Notes: generated from the letters alone by a model not told the origin. Numbered from the stretch's first letter, positions 1 to 8,181 are shown. The stretch: 39,480 nucleotides of DNA from Thermodesulfobacteriota bacterium (GCA_013153725.1 JAADDY010000043.1:1-39480); one strand, 5' to 3'. Made by a program: numbers and translations.

Positions 1-6
1 AGGCAT

Positions 7-345
7 TTAAAAGCTCCCCGCTTTCTCGAGCTTTACTTCTTTTTCTTTGTTGGCTTCAGCCAGAAATCTGGCGCACCACTCTTCACCCTTACGAGAGCGG
101 AAACAGACCCTGACCCATGAGCTCTCTTTTGGGCCCAGATCCACCCTGATCGTGAGACTTTTCCCTGGCCAAATGGATCTTCCCTCCGGGAAGTCCACCC
201 GCACCTTTCAAGGCTTGCGAACATCAGAAAGCCACAAGCGATGGGAAGACGGGTTAACAAGCTTGACTTCTACGACCTCCGCAAAAGCCAAGCTGACCGA
301 GAGAAACAGCCCGCACAAAAACACCCCCAGTGTCTTTTTCATCAT
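7..345 (-). CDS. Small exported protein interrupted by one in-frame TGA
   Basis: Function not recognised. Reading minus from the ATG at 345, preceded by a strong AGGAGG, gives a signal peptide (MMKKTLGVF..., hydrophobic core, cleavage near SLAFA), then about 25 mature residues ending DVRKP, then TGA at 210-208. The same frame continues without another stop for 66 residues (KVRVDFPEGRSIWPGK...) to TAA at 9-7. The two halves look like one protein of about 112 residues, rich in beta-strand-like alternation and ending in a charged tail. A GTG at 204 could restart the second half but has no ribosome site. A 6-bp hairpin with a GGA loop (plus 179-193) lies about 20 nt after the TGA. It could be a nonsense-mutated gene, a base error, or a selenocysteine codon; the Lys-Pro-X-Lys setting is not a typical redox motif. 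It lies 11 nt downstream of thrC on the same strand. Confidence 0.55.
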
Positions 346-356
346 CAGACCTCCTT

Positions 357-1751
357 CTAAACGAGGGCGTGTTCCGCCACAAAGGCTTTCACCTTGTCCG
401 TCTCAGCGGGAAGGACCACCTCCCGCCTCGGCCTATCTTCAAGCCCTCTGAGGGCCTCTGGCCTCTCTGGTTCATGCCCGATGGCGCTCTTCACGGCTTC
501 AGGAAACTTGGCCGGATGGGCCGTGGCTAAACATATCATCGGCCATTCGTTGAGAAAGTGTAAGCCCGCCCTCACCCCCACCGCGGTGTGAGGATCAAGG
601 ACATAGCCTGTTTCTTCGTAAAACGAGGCGATGGTGGCCAGTGTCTCTTCCTGGCTCACAGAGATCGAAAGGAAATCTTCCTGCACCCGGGCGAGCTCTT
701 CTGCCGAAAAAGTAAGCCTTCCTTCGCGGGAAAATCCGGCCATGGCATCCTTCACTCGGGCCGGGTCTTCACCATAAAGATAGTAGAGATAGCGCTCGAA
801 GTTACTGGCGATTTGGATATCCATAGAGGGGCTGATGGTCGGAGTTACCTGCCCCAGAGAGTAATCCCCCTTGTTCACGAAACGGGTGAGAATATCGTTC
901 TCGTTGGTGGCCAGGACCAAACGCTCGATACGCCCTTCTCCCAGCATTACTTTGGCCACCAGACCGGCAAAAATATCGCCGAAATTCCCGGTGGGCACAG
1001 AGAAACGAACTCTTTCCTTCTCTTCGGCCTCCGAAACCCGAAAATAGGCCCAGATATAATAGACGACCTGGGCCAGAACACGCGCCCAGTTGATGGAATT
1101 CACCGCGCCCAGGTGATAGCGCTTCTTGAACTCAAGGTCTCCAAAGATCTTCTTCACGATGGCCTGGCAGTCGTCAAAAGTGCCTTCGATGGCCAGGCAG
1201 AAGACGTTTTCATCAGGCACAGTGGTCATCTGGAGGGCCTGGACCGGTGAAACTCGCCCATGGGGGAAAAGGATGAAGATGTTGATGTTTTTCCGCCCGC
1301 GCACCCCGTAGATGGCTGCCGAACCGGTATCCCCCGAGGTGGCCCCGAGGATGTTAAGCTTTGCTCCCCGCTCCAGGAGGAGATATTCGAAGAGATTTCC
1401 CAAAAACTGGAGAGCAATATCCTTGAAGGCCAGTGTGGGACCGTGAAAAAGCTCCAGGATCCAGAGTTTGCCCTTTTTGACCACGGGGCAGATCTCAGGA
1501 TGCGAAAAGGTGCTGTAAGCGCGGAAGATGAGATCTTTCAGGTCTTCTTCAGGGATGTCGTCTATGAAAAGACTCATGACCTCCAGAGCGAGTTCCGGGT
1601 AAGAAAGGTTTTGCCACCGGGAGAGGAGCTCCGAAGAGACCCGGGGAATCCTTTCCGGCAGGATAAGACCTCCGTCCTCCGCAAGCCCCATGAGGACCGT
1701 TTCCTTGAAAGGAATGGGGTTTATTCCGCCACGGGTGCTCAGGTATTTCAT
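357..1751 (-). CDS. thrC: Threonine synthase
   Basis: PLP enzyme that converts O-phospho-L-homoserine and water to threonine and phosphate, the last step of threonine synthesis, in the cytoplasm. The 464-residue product has the N-terminal YLSTRGG segment typical of the long (E. coli/yeast-like) class, and the PLP-lysine motif HGPTLAFKD with K110. A later SGDTGSAA stretch is the phosphate-binding loop. The ATG at 1751 is chosen because AAAGGAGG lies directly upstream; the frame runs open to 1823 but that extension has no ribosome site. The gene is divergent from the Trm112-like gene, with 74 bases between the two starts. No homoserine kinase or dehydrogenase is in the window. Confidence 0.95.
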   Translation of the reverse strand: MKYLSTRGGINPIPFKETVLMGLAEDGGLILPERIPRVSSELLSRWQNLSYPELALEVMSLFIDDIPEEDLKDLIFRAYSTFSHPEICPVVKKGKLWILELFHGPTLAFKDIALQFLGNLFEYLLLERGAKLNILGATSGDTGSAAIYGVRGRKNINIFILFPHGRVSPVQALQMTTVPDENVFCLAIEGTFDDCQAIVKKIFGDLEFKKRYHLGAVNSINWARVLAQVVYYIWAYFRVSEAEEKERVRFSVPTGNFGDIFAGLVAKVMLGEGRIERLVLATNENDILTRFVNKGDYSLGQVTPTISPSMDIQIASNFERYLYYLYGEDPARVKDAMAGFSREGRLTFSAEELARVQEDFLSISVSQEETLATIASFYEETGYVLDPHTAVGVRAGLHFLNEWPMICLATAHPAKFPEAVKSAIGHEPERPEALRGLEDRPRREVVLPAETDKVKAFVAEHALV

Positions 1752-1825
1752 TTTTCCTCCTTTTACGGTTGCCTTAATCTTAGCAAGTATGGCAAATTTT
1801 GCATGAATACCCTTAGGAGGCAAAA

Positions 1826-2047
1826 ATGTTAGAAGGACTTTTCGTGAATCTTATTCCCCAGGAACTCCTGGCGGTTTTAGCCTGCCCCAAATGTAAAGGA
1901 GATCTCGTACTCGAAGAAAAGCTCTCGGGGCTCATTTGCCAGAAATGCGCTCTACTTTATGAAATAAGGGACGGAATCCCCATCATGCTTGTCGAAGAAG
2001 CCAAACCCCTTCAAGAAGCGCCAAGTGCCGAAGAAAAAGATGAGTGA
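1826..2047 (+). CDS. Trm112-like zinc-ribbon protein
   Basis: 73-residue protein of the Trm112/UPF0434 (YcaR-like) family. Two CxxC pairs (C20/C23 and C38/C41) can bind one zinc; the segment LLAVLACPKC and the later YEIRDGIPIML are family signatures. In eukaryotes and archaea Trm112 activates methyltransferases; the bacterial role is less well defined. Start ATG follows TTAGGAGG with good spacing. Its last 8 bases overlap the ATG of the DUF4416 gene, so the two are probably translated together and with moaA. Confidence 0.85.
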   Translation: MLEGLFVNLIPQELLAVLACPKCKGDLVLEEKLSGLICQKCALLYEIRDGIPIMLVEEAKPLQEAPSAEEKDE

Positions 2048-2567
2048 ACCAACACCGCCGAAACCAGCTCAGCTCTTTTTCAGCATCTTTTCTGCAAGGG
2101 AGGATCTCATCGAAACCGCCATCAGAGAACTTGAAGGATGTCTGGGGCCCAGAGAATTCGAGAGCCCGCTCCTTAACTTCGATAAGACCAGCTATTATGA
2201 AAAGGAGTTCGGCGGGGGTCTGGTGCGGCGCTTTGTGTTTTTTGAGAAACTCATTCCTCAGGAGAAGATCGTCCCCATAAAACATCTGGCCTACAAAATC
2301 GAAAAAAAGCACTCTCGCGACGGTGCTCGCACCGTAAACATAGACCCGGGCTATCTCCTCCTGGAACGTCTGGTTCTGGTAACCTTCAAAAACTTCTCCC
2401 ATCGCATCTATCTGGGAGACTATGTCTATGCGGAAGTAACCCTCCTCTTCAGCAAGGGGGAATTTCAACCGTTGCCCTGGACTTATCCTGATTATGCTGA
2501 CCCTGAAGCCCAGAAAATCTTCATTGAAGCCCGAAACCGCTACCGGGACAAACTCAAACGATGCTAA
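2040..2567 (+). CDS. DUF4416 family protein
   Basis: 175-residue soluble protein matching the DUF4416 family as I recall it (opening PAQLFFSIFSA, then Lys/Tyr-rich FDKTSYYEKEFG, central VNIDPGYLLLERLVL, and a YADP...Y C-terminal end). No biochemical role is established to my knowledge. The ATG at 2040 is preferred over an in-frame TTG at 1989, which would only add a lysine-rich extension inside the previous gene; GAAGAAAAAG is a weak ribosome site before the ATG. It overlaps the Trm112-like gene by 8 bases and moaA by 7, so it belongs to a tight operon that suggests translational coupling. Confidence 0.8.
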   Translation: MSEPTPPKPAQLFFSIFSAREDLIETAIRELEGCLGPREFESPLLNFDKTSYYEKEFGGGLVRRFVFFEKLIPQEKIVPIKHLAYKIEKKHSRDGARTVNIDPGYLLLERLVLVTFKNFSHRIYLGDYVYAEVTLLFSKGEFQPLPWTYPDYADPEAQKIFIEARNRYRDKLKRC

Positions 2568-3529
2568 ACGACGCTTTCGGACGCCAGATAGATTATCTGC
2601 GGGTTTCGGTTACCGACCGCTGCAACCTGCGCTGCCTCTACTGCAGCAGCAAAGACCAGTTCGCCTGGCTCCCTCCGGAAGAAATCCTCACCTACGAGGA
2701 GCTTCTGCGGGTGATTCGCATAGGGTTAAGACTCGGGATTCGCAAGATTCGCCTTACCGGAGGCGAGCCCCTGGTCCGCAAGGGACTTTTGGATTTCATC
2801 GCCAGGGTCTCTCGACTTGAGGGGCTTAAAGACCTTTCTCTCACCACGAACGGGATTCTTCTGGCTGAGATGGCGGGTGCCCTCAAAGAGGCGGGGCTCA
2901 GACGGGTGAACATAAGCCTTGACACCCTTCGACCCGAGCGCTACGCCCGCCTTTGCGGGCGCCCCTATCTGGAAAAGGTCCTGCAAGGGATAGAAGCCGC
3001 CCTTAAAGCCGGCCTGCATCCCGTAAAGATCAACACGGTGGTCATGAAAGGGCAAAATGATGACGAGCTCGAAGACCTGGCCCGGCTCACCCTCAAGGCC
3101 CCCCTGGAAGTGAGGTTCATCGAGTTCATGCCCGTGGGAGAAGGGGCTCCCTGGCAAAAAGAGGCCTTTCTCTCCGCCCGCGAGATCAAGGAACGCCTCC
3201 TTTCTCTTGGGGATTTGAAGCCCACCTCTTCAATAGGTGCTGGGCCAGCCAAAACTTACGCCTTTCCCGGCGCACCCGGAAAGATCGGTTTTATCACCGC
3301 CATGAGCGAGCACTTTTGTGAGCGCTGTAACCGCCTCCGCTTGACCCCGGAAGGAAAACTGAGACCATGCCTTTTTTCAGACCAGGAGTTCGATTTGAAA
3401 CCTCTTCTGCGAAGCCACGCCGGGGATGAAGCCCTCGCAGAGGCCTTTTTCTCCGCCCTGGCGCTCAAACCAGCCTCTCGCTTCAAAACCCGTATCCCGC
3501 GCCGCCTGATGCGCAGCATTGGTGGTTGA
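2561..3529 (+). CDS. moaA: GTP 3',8-cyclase MoaA
   Basis: Radical-SAM enzyme that starts molybdenum/tungsten cofactor (molybdopterin) synthesis by converting GTP to 3',8-cyclo-GTP. The 322-residue protein has the SAM cluster motif CNLRCLYC (C21, C25, C28), the LTGGEP motif, a second cluster set C253, C256 and C270 near the C-terminus, and the conserved C-terminal Gly-Gly. All are intact, so it should be active. The ATG overlaps the end of the DUF4416 gene. Moco would serve enzymes such as formate dehydrogenases or thiosulfate/polysulfide reductases, none of which are in the window. No other moa gene is adjacent. Confidence 0.96.
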   Translation: MLNDAFGRQIDYLRVSVTDRCNLRCLYCSSKDQFAWLPPEEILTYEELLRVIRIGLRLGIRKIRLTGGEPLVRKGLLDFIARVSRLEGLKDLSLTTNGILLAEMAGALKEAGLRRVNISLDTLRPERYARLCGRPYLEKVLQGIEAALKAGLHPVKINTVVMKGQNDDELEDLARLTLKAPLEVRFIEFMPVGEGAPWQKEAFLSAREIKERLLSLGDLKPTSSIGAGPAKTYAFPGAPGKIGFITAMSEHFCERCNRLRLTPEGKLRPCLFSDQEFDLKPLLRSHAGDEALAEAFFSALALKPASRFKTRIPRRLMRSIGG

Positions 3530-3573
3530 CCTCCTTCTTCTCTTTCTTAATTTGGAGAAAACAAAAAAGTCTC

Positions 3574-3600
3574 TTGCCAAAGAGCTATTATTCCGATAAT
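3574..3600 (+). promoter_or_regulatory. Possible promoter before GcvH-like gene
   Basis: TTGCCA at 3574-3579 and GATAAT at 3595-3600 resemble sigma-70 -35 and -10 boxes, but the spacer is only 15 bases (17 if TAATCG is taken as the -10). It lies in the 103-base gap after moaA and could drive the GcvH-like/fabD pair. Confidence 0.35.
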
Positions 3601-3632
3601 CGGTGGTAGCTAATTTGAAGGAGGTGAAAGGA

Positions 3633-4064
3633 ATGCGCATTCCAGAAGATCGGCTCTATTCCGAAAATCATCTCTGGGTCAAGAAGAAGCGGGGCAACAC
3701 CGCCCTTATTGGCATGACAGACCTTGGACAACTAAAATTAGGTGAAATCATCGATATCGAGTTACCTGACGAAGGAGACGAACTCATAAAAGACGAAGTC
3801 TTTGGCAGCGTAGAATCGGCTCAAGGGGTGTTTGATCTGGTGGCCCCTGTCTCAGGAGAAGTGCTTGAAATCAATGAAGATCTCCTCGACGCCCCGGATA
3901 TCATCAACGATGATCCCTACGACGAGGGCTGGATTGTTAAGGTCCGGCTTTCCGATCCCGACGAACTCGAAGAACTCCTCACGGCTGACGAATACGAAGA
4001 AGTCTCAGCCGGAGAGGAAATTCCTCTGGAAGAAGACGACTTTGATTTCGAGGAAGAGGAGTAG
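3633..4064 (+). CDS. GcvH-like protein without the lipoyl lysine
   Basis: 143-residue protein with the fold of glycine-cleavage H protein: N-terminal YSENHLWV, a GxTDLGQLKLGEII strand region, PVSGEVLEIN and the DPYDEGWI end, all aligned with GcvH. The residue that carries lipoate is missing: GcvH has E-S-V-K-A, this protein has E-S-A-Q-G, with Q64 (codon CAA, 3822-3824) where the modified lysine belongs. It therefore cannot act as a normal lipoyl carrier. The tail is strongly acidic (EEEDDFDFEEEE). The ATG at 3633 follows AAGGAGGTG; an upstream GTG at 3603 has no such site. The gene is followed after 2 bases by fabD. No gcvP, gcvT or lipoate ligase gene is near. Role unknown. Confidence 0.85.
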   Translation: MRIPEDRLYSENHLWVKKKRGNTALIGMTDLGQLKLGEIIDIELPDEGDELIKDEVFGSVESAQGVFDLVAPVSGEVLEINEDLLDAPDIINDDPYDEGWIVKVRLSDPDELEELLTADEYEEVSAGEEIPLEEDDFDFEEEE

Positions 4065-4066
4065 AG

Positions 4067-4981
4067 ATGCGGGTCTTCATGTTTCCCGGACAGGGTTCTC
4101 AATATGTAGGGATGGGAAAGGCGGCTTATGAAAGCTCTGAAGCAGCCCGAAAGGTATTCGAAATTGCCGAAGAGATCACCCGCATCCCCCTGAGAAAGCT
4201 CTGTTTCGAAGGCCCTCTCGAGGACCTCACCCGCACCCTAAACCTTCAACCCGCTCTTACAGCGGTCAATCTGGCGGTCTTTCACGCCCTGGAAGAACGA
4301 AACTTCGGAGCCGAAATCTTCTGCGGGCACAGCCTGGGAGAATATAGCGCCCTTTACGCCAGCGGCGTCATAAGCCTTGAAGATACCTTTCGCCTCGTGC
4401 TCAGGAGGGGTGAACTCATGGAAGAGGCTGCCAGGCGCTTCCCTGGCGAGATGTACGCCGTGATCGGGCTTCCCCGGGAAAAGCTCGAAGAGATCGTCGC
4501 CCGCGCGCAGGAACGCGGGGTGGTAGCCCTTGCGAACCACAACAGCCCGGTTCAAATCGTCATTACCGGAGAAAAGGAAGCCGCGGGTCTTGCAGCAAAG
4601 CTTGCCAAGGAGGCCGGAGCCAAGCGCGTGGTAAAACTCAAGGTTAGTGGCGCCTATCACAGCCCCCTGATGAAAGAAGCGGCCCGTGAATTCCAAAAAC
4701 TTTTGAACGAAATTCCCTTCCAAAAACCACAAAAACACTTTTTCTCAAACGTCTCCGCCCAAAGAGAAGAAGATCCTTCGCGCATCAGGGATCTCATGGG
4801 CAAACAGATAGAAAGCCCGGTAAGATGGGTGGAGGAAATCGAAAACATCTTCGCTTTTGGGGGACGAGAATTTGTGGAAGTTGGTCCCAAAAACGTCCTG
4901 GCAGGTCTGGTCAAAAAAATTCTTCCTTCAGAAGAAATCTCAGTTCGGACAATTGAAGACCCGAAACTTCTAGAAAATTAA
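4067..4981 (+). CDS. fabD: Malonyl-CoA:ACP transacylase
   Basis: Transfers malonyl from CoA to acyl carrier protein for fatty acid elongation. The 304-residue protein shows the N-terminal FPGQGSQ motif, the nucleophile elbow GHSLGE with S89, the carboxylate-binding arginine near 114, and the catalytic histidine H198 in GAYHSPL. Length is normal for FabD. It starts 2 bases after the GcvH-like gene, so they are co-transcribed. Other fab genes are not next to it, which is unusual since fabD often sits in a fab cluster. Followed by a histidine kinase after 35 bases. Confidence 0.95.
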   Translation: MRVFMFPGQGSQYVGMGKAAYESSEAARKVFEIAEEITRIPLRKLCFEGPLEDLTRTLNLQPALTAVNLAVFHALEERNFGAEIFCGHSLGEYSALYASGVISLEDTFRLVLRRGELMEEAARRFPGEMYAVIGLPREKLEEIVARAQERGVVALANHNSPVQIVITGEKEAAGLAAKLAKEAGAKRVVKLKVSGAYHSPLMKEAAREFQKLLNEIPFQKPQKHFFSNVSAQREEDPSRIRDLMGKQIESPVRWVEEIENIFAFGGREFVEVGPKNVLAGLVKKILPSEEISVRTIEDPKLLEN

Positions 4982-5016
4982 GTTTCAAACCTTATTTTCC
5001 GAATATTTTTTGCAGT

Positions 5017-6033
5017 ATGAAGAAAAGCCGTCTTTCCATACCGGATTTGTTGCCAGAACTCCCCGAGTATCTCTTTTTAATCTCTCCCGATTTTCGCATC
5101 CTCTGGACCAACAAAAAAGCGGCTTCTCTTCTGGAAGGCCCGGAAACACTTTGTTTTGAAGCCGTACACGGCCGAAAGGAGCCTCCCCCGGGTTGCCCGG
5201 CCTTGAAGGCCCTGACGGAAGGGCGCCCGGTACAGGCTATCCAGAAGGCCGAGCGCCTCCAGAAAGATTTCTATGTCAGCGTCGTTCCCATAAAGGAGGA
5301 AGACAAGATCACCGCTCTCTGGCACCTGGCGGTAGACGTGACCTCAAATCAAGTCACCGAAAGAGACCTATCTTCCTACACTTACGAAATCATAGGTTAT
5401 CTGGCCGCAGGATTGAGCCATGACCTCAAAAACATGCTCACCGCCGCCCTGGGGGAGCTTCAGGTCCTCACCCTGATGGCTGAGAATCAGCCTCACCTCA
5501 AGAGACGTTATCAGAAATTGGCCAACATCCTGCAGGAGATCGTCTCCTTCAGCCAGAAATTGTGCTCTCTGGGCAAGACCAAGAGCCAACCCGAGCTTCT
5601 CAACTTGAACGAAGTCTTATCTGAACTTAGCAACCTCATGAAAGCCCTGACCCCCAAGAGGATTCAACTTCAGTTCATCATAAACCCCTATGTGAAACGG
5701 GTTTATATGAACCGTGCCATGTTAGAACAAATCATCCTGAACCTCTTCCTGAACGCCCTTCACGCCATTCCAGAGACGGGAAAAATCACCATATCCACTT
5801 CCCAGGAAGAAAACTTTGCCGTCCTCACCATCGAAGATACCGGAACGGGCATGAAACCAGACCTGGTCAAGTGCATTTTTGACCCCTACTTTACCACCAA
5901 AGAAGAAGGGTCCGGGCTGGGGCTGGCCCTGGTCAAACGCTGGGTGGAGGAAGCCGGGGGACGAATAAAAGTCTTTACCGAAGAGGGGCTCGGAAGCCGC
6001 TTCGAAGTCTGGCTCCCCACCGTGGACCACTAA
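5017..6033 (+). CDS. Soluble PAS-type sensor histidine kinase
   Basis: 338-residue kinase without membrane segments. Residues about 10-115 form a PAS-like sensor domain (LFLISPDFRILWTN opening) with several cysteines (C46, C60). The phospho-acceptor is H135 in SHDLKNML, a variant of the usual HELRNP. The ATPase domain spans about 225-338 with the N box NLFLNALHAIP, the G1 box EDTGTGM and the G2 box GSGLGLALVKRW. The signal and the partner response regulator are unknown; no regulator gene is adjacent, so it is an orphan kinase. The ribosome site before the ATG is weak. Its end overlaps the convergent ATP-grasp gene by 4 bases. Confidence 0.9.
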   Translation: MKKSRLSIPDLLPELPEYLFLISPDFRILWTNKKAASLLEGPETLCFEAVHGRKEPPPGCPALKALTEGRPVQAIQKAERLQKDFYVSVVPIKEEDKITALWHLAVDVTSNQVTERDLSSYTYEIIGYLAAGLSHDLKNMLTAALGELQVLTLMAENQPHLKRRYQKLANILQEIVSFSQKLCSLGKTKSQPELLNLNEVLSELSNLMKALTPKRIQLQFIINPYVKRVYMNRAMLEQIILNLFLNALHAIPETGKITISTSQEENFAVLTIEDTGTGMKPDLVKCIFDPYFTTKEEGSGLGLALVKRWVEEAGGRIKVFTEEGLGSRFEVWLPTVDH

Positions 6034-6866
6034 AGATCACCCCGCAGGAAATCTTTCACCGCCTCAAAAAAAAGCCCCTCAAAACGCCCGCCAAGGGCAC
6101 GTCTACCGAAGACGTAATTTATCTCATTCAGAAGCACCTCGGTTTCCGTCACCAGAAAATCTACCGCCGCAAGGTCGATGCCGGTTTGCCGGACGAGTTT
6201 TTCCACCAGCTTGAGGGCCTCTTCTTCCAGCCTTTCAGACGGAGAAGCAACCAATCTCCCACCCTGCACGAGATTTCCTCGAAAATCATCCCCCTTCTGG
6301 CGCCAGAAGGGGAGTTTTTGGCGGCCAAAGATAACGACCCTCAAATCGTAAGAAGAGGGAACGAACTCCTGCAAAAGGAAGCCAAACCGCCCTGTACGCT
6401 CGCGCTCCTTGAGAAGAGACAGGACCTTTTGCCATTGATTTTCATCCTGAAGCAGGAAGATCCCTTGACCTTCGTGTTCGTCGTTAACTTTCAGCACCAG
6501 GGGGAAAGCAAGCTCCACCGGCCTTGCTCCGGGATGAGGACCCAGGGAGGCTATCTTGGGCACCAGCACACTTCTGGGATGCGGCAGACCAAGGGACCTG
6601 AAAAGAAGAACCTGCCCGTCCTTCCCGGGAAAATCCAAGCGGGCGTCGTAGTTCGGAAAGGAAAGGAGCCCCCTTTTGCGGGCATACCGGTAGAAGCAGC
6701 CAGGGAAGACCTGGGGCCAGATCACCGCCTCCGCCTCTTCCAGCGCGGCCAACACCTCTTCGTCGAGGGCGGTGAAGGCCCAGAAGTTGAAATGGGCCTT
6801 CACCAGAGGGTGAAAAGAAACGACTCTCTTACCATCAAGAGTGCTTATATTTAGTTCGGCTGACAA
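6030..6866 (-). CDS. ATP-grasp (RimK-like) ligase family protein
   Basis: 278-residue protein of the ATP-grasp fold. Visible features: an N-terminal Rossmann-like half, a FPLVLKVNDEHEGQGIFLL segment typical of the ATP-binding B domain, LLQEFVPSSYDLRVVIFG (the ExxxxxDxRv motif of RimK-type enzymes) and a metal-binding VLLNEINYVFG near the end. Such enzymes join a carboxylate to an amine via an acyl phosphate; the substrate cannot be told. The start is taken as TTG at 6866 because GGAG lies 6 bases upstream; an in-frame TTG at 6902 would overlap the neighbouring gene and has no ribosome site. It is divergent from the DIPP synthase gene, with 26 bases between. Confidence 0.75.
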   Translation of the reverse strand: MSAELNISTLDGKRVVSFHPLVKAHFNFWAFTALDEEVLAALEEAEAVIWPQVFPGCFYRYARKRGLLSFPNYDARLDFPGKDGQVLLFRSLGLPHPRSVLVPKIASLGPHPGARPVELAFPLVLKVNDEHEGQGIFLLQDENQWQKVLSLLKERERTGRFGFLLQEFVPSSYDLRVVIFGRQKLPFWRQKGDDFRGNLVQGGRLVASPSERLEEEALKLVEKLVRQTGIDLAAVDFLVTETEVLLNEINYVFGRRALGGRFEGLFFEAVKDFLRGDL

Positions 6867-6892
6867 AAGAGACTCCACGGGGAGGTTTTTGG

Positions 6893-8179
6893 ATGGAGGC
6901 AATTATCCTGGCAGCGGGATTGGGAACACGCCTGCGGCCTCTTACGGAAAATTTCCCAAAACCTCTCCTCAAGGTCGCTGGAAGGGAGCTCCTCTATCGC
7001 CACCTTCACCTCCTCTCCGAAGGACCTATCGAACATTTTATCATCGTCATCAACCCGCAGCACGAAGCATTTTACCGGGAGTTCCTGGCAAAACATCCCC
7101 GATTCTCCTGTACCCTGGTCAAGAACCCTCACCCGGAGAGGGGTAACGGCTATTCCTTCTTCCTGGCCAGAGATCACGTCTCAGGCCCCTTTGTGCTTAC
7201 CATGGGTGACCACGTCTACGAAAAAGACTTTGTGAGGGAAGCTCTTGGCCTCAACGGCCTGGTCGTAGATCGAGAAGGGCGTTTCATCGACCCGCAGGAA
7301 GCCACCAAAGCCCTCTGCCAGGGAGGACGTGTTGTCTCCCTCGGGAAGGATCTCTCTTCTTACACAGGCTTCGACACCGGCTTCTTCATCCTGGAGCCAG
7401 GCGTATTTTCCACAGCCGAAAAACTCTTGAGAGAGAAGCAAAAAGTAAATCTTTCCGAGATCATGGAAAAGGCTCAGATACCCTGCAGTGAGCTCTCAGG
7501 CCGTTTCTGGATGGACGTGGATACCCCGCAAGATTTGCGACGGGCCACCAAACTCTTGATAAAGGCCGCGGTCAAGGAAAGTGGAGACGGTTTCATCTCT
7601 CGCCACCTAAATCGCAAGGTCTCCACCTGGTGTTCGAGCTTTCTGGTGGATTATCTCTCTCCAAACGCCGCCACTCTCCTTACCTCTTTCCTCGGTCTTT
7701 TGGCGGCCTCCCTACTCTACTGGTCTCCCAAGGCAGCGGCCCTTCTCTATCAGTTGAGTTCGATGCTAGATGGTATAGACGGAGAAATCGCCCGGGCAAG
7801 TCTTCGGGAAAGCCCTTTTGGGGGATGGCTTGATTCGGTCCTCGATCGGTTTGTCGATTTTGCCTTTCTCCTGGGGCTCTATCTCTTGCTAAACCCTGTT
7901 TCCCCCTGGCAGCAGGCGGTGGCCCTCCTGGCCTTCTTCGGCTCACTCATGGTGAGTTACACCGCCGAAAGATTCAAAGGGGCCTTCGGGCGCGACATCT
8001 ACTCGGAGATCCCCCTTTTGAGGAAACTTCCCGGCAAGAGGGACGAAAGGGTCTTTTTCATCATGGTTTGCGTGCTTTCAGGGCATCTTTGGGAGATTTT
8101 CTGGGTCCTCGCCTTGGTTACCAATCTTCGGGTTTTGCTCACCTTGATCCTGGTAGCCAGAAAGAAGGCCCGAGGTTGA
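6893..8179 (+). CDS. Bifunctional inositol-1-P cytidylyltransferase / DIPP synthase
   Basis: Fused enzyme for di-myo-inositol phosphate. The N-terminal nucleotidyltransferase (residues 1 to about 225; LAAGLGTRLRPL, lysine in FPKPLL, TMGDHVY) should make CDP-inositol from CTP and L-myo-inositol-1-phosphate. The C-terminal membrane part (about 230-428) is a CDP-alcohol phosphotransferase with D293-G-x-D296-G-x-x-A-R ... G310-x3-D314-x3-D318 all intact; it would condense CDP-inositol with inositol-1-phosphate to phospho-DIP. Linker SGDGFISRHLNRKVST and the tail SYTAERFKGAFG and LPGKRDER match the Archaeoglobus-type fusion as I recall it. GGAGG lies 7 bases before the ATG. Inositol-1-phosphate synthase and the phosphatase are not in the window. 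Confidence 0.9.
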   Translation: MEAIILAAGLGTRLRPLTENFPKPLLKVAGRELLYRHLHLLSEGPIEHFIIVINPQHEAFYREFLAKHPRFSCTLVKNPHPERGNGYSFFLARDHVSGPFVLTMGDHVYEKDFVREALGLNGLVVDREGRFIDPQEATKALCQGGRVVSLGKDLSSYTGFDTGFFILEPGVFSTAEKLLREKQKVNLSEIMEKAQIPCSELSGRFWMDVDTPQDLRRATKLLIKAAVKESGDGFISRHLNRKVSTWCSSFLVDYLSPNAATLLTSFLGLLAASLLYWSPKAAALLYQLSSMLDGIDGEIARASLRESPFGGWLDSVLDRFVDFAFLLGLYLLLNPVSPWQQAVALLAFFGSLMVSYTAERFKGAFGRDIYSEIPLLRKLPGKRDERVFFIMVCVLSGHLWEIFWVLALVTNLRVLLTLILVARKKARG

Positions 8180-8181
8180 GG

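Noticed and set aside
1752-1825. Near-palindrome around ATGGCAAATTTTGCAT between thrC and the Trm112-like gene
   Set aside because: Arms are imperfect and no matching regulator or second copy is seen; too weak to call an operator.
6867-6902. N-terminal extension of the ATP-grasp gene to TTG at 6902
   Set aside because: It overlaps the start of the DIPP synthase gene and has no ribosome site; TTG at 6866 has GGAG at proper spacing.
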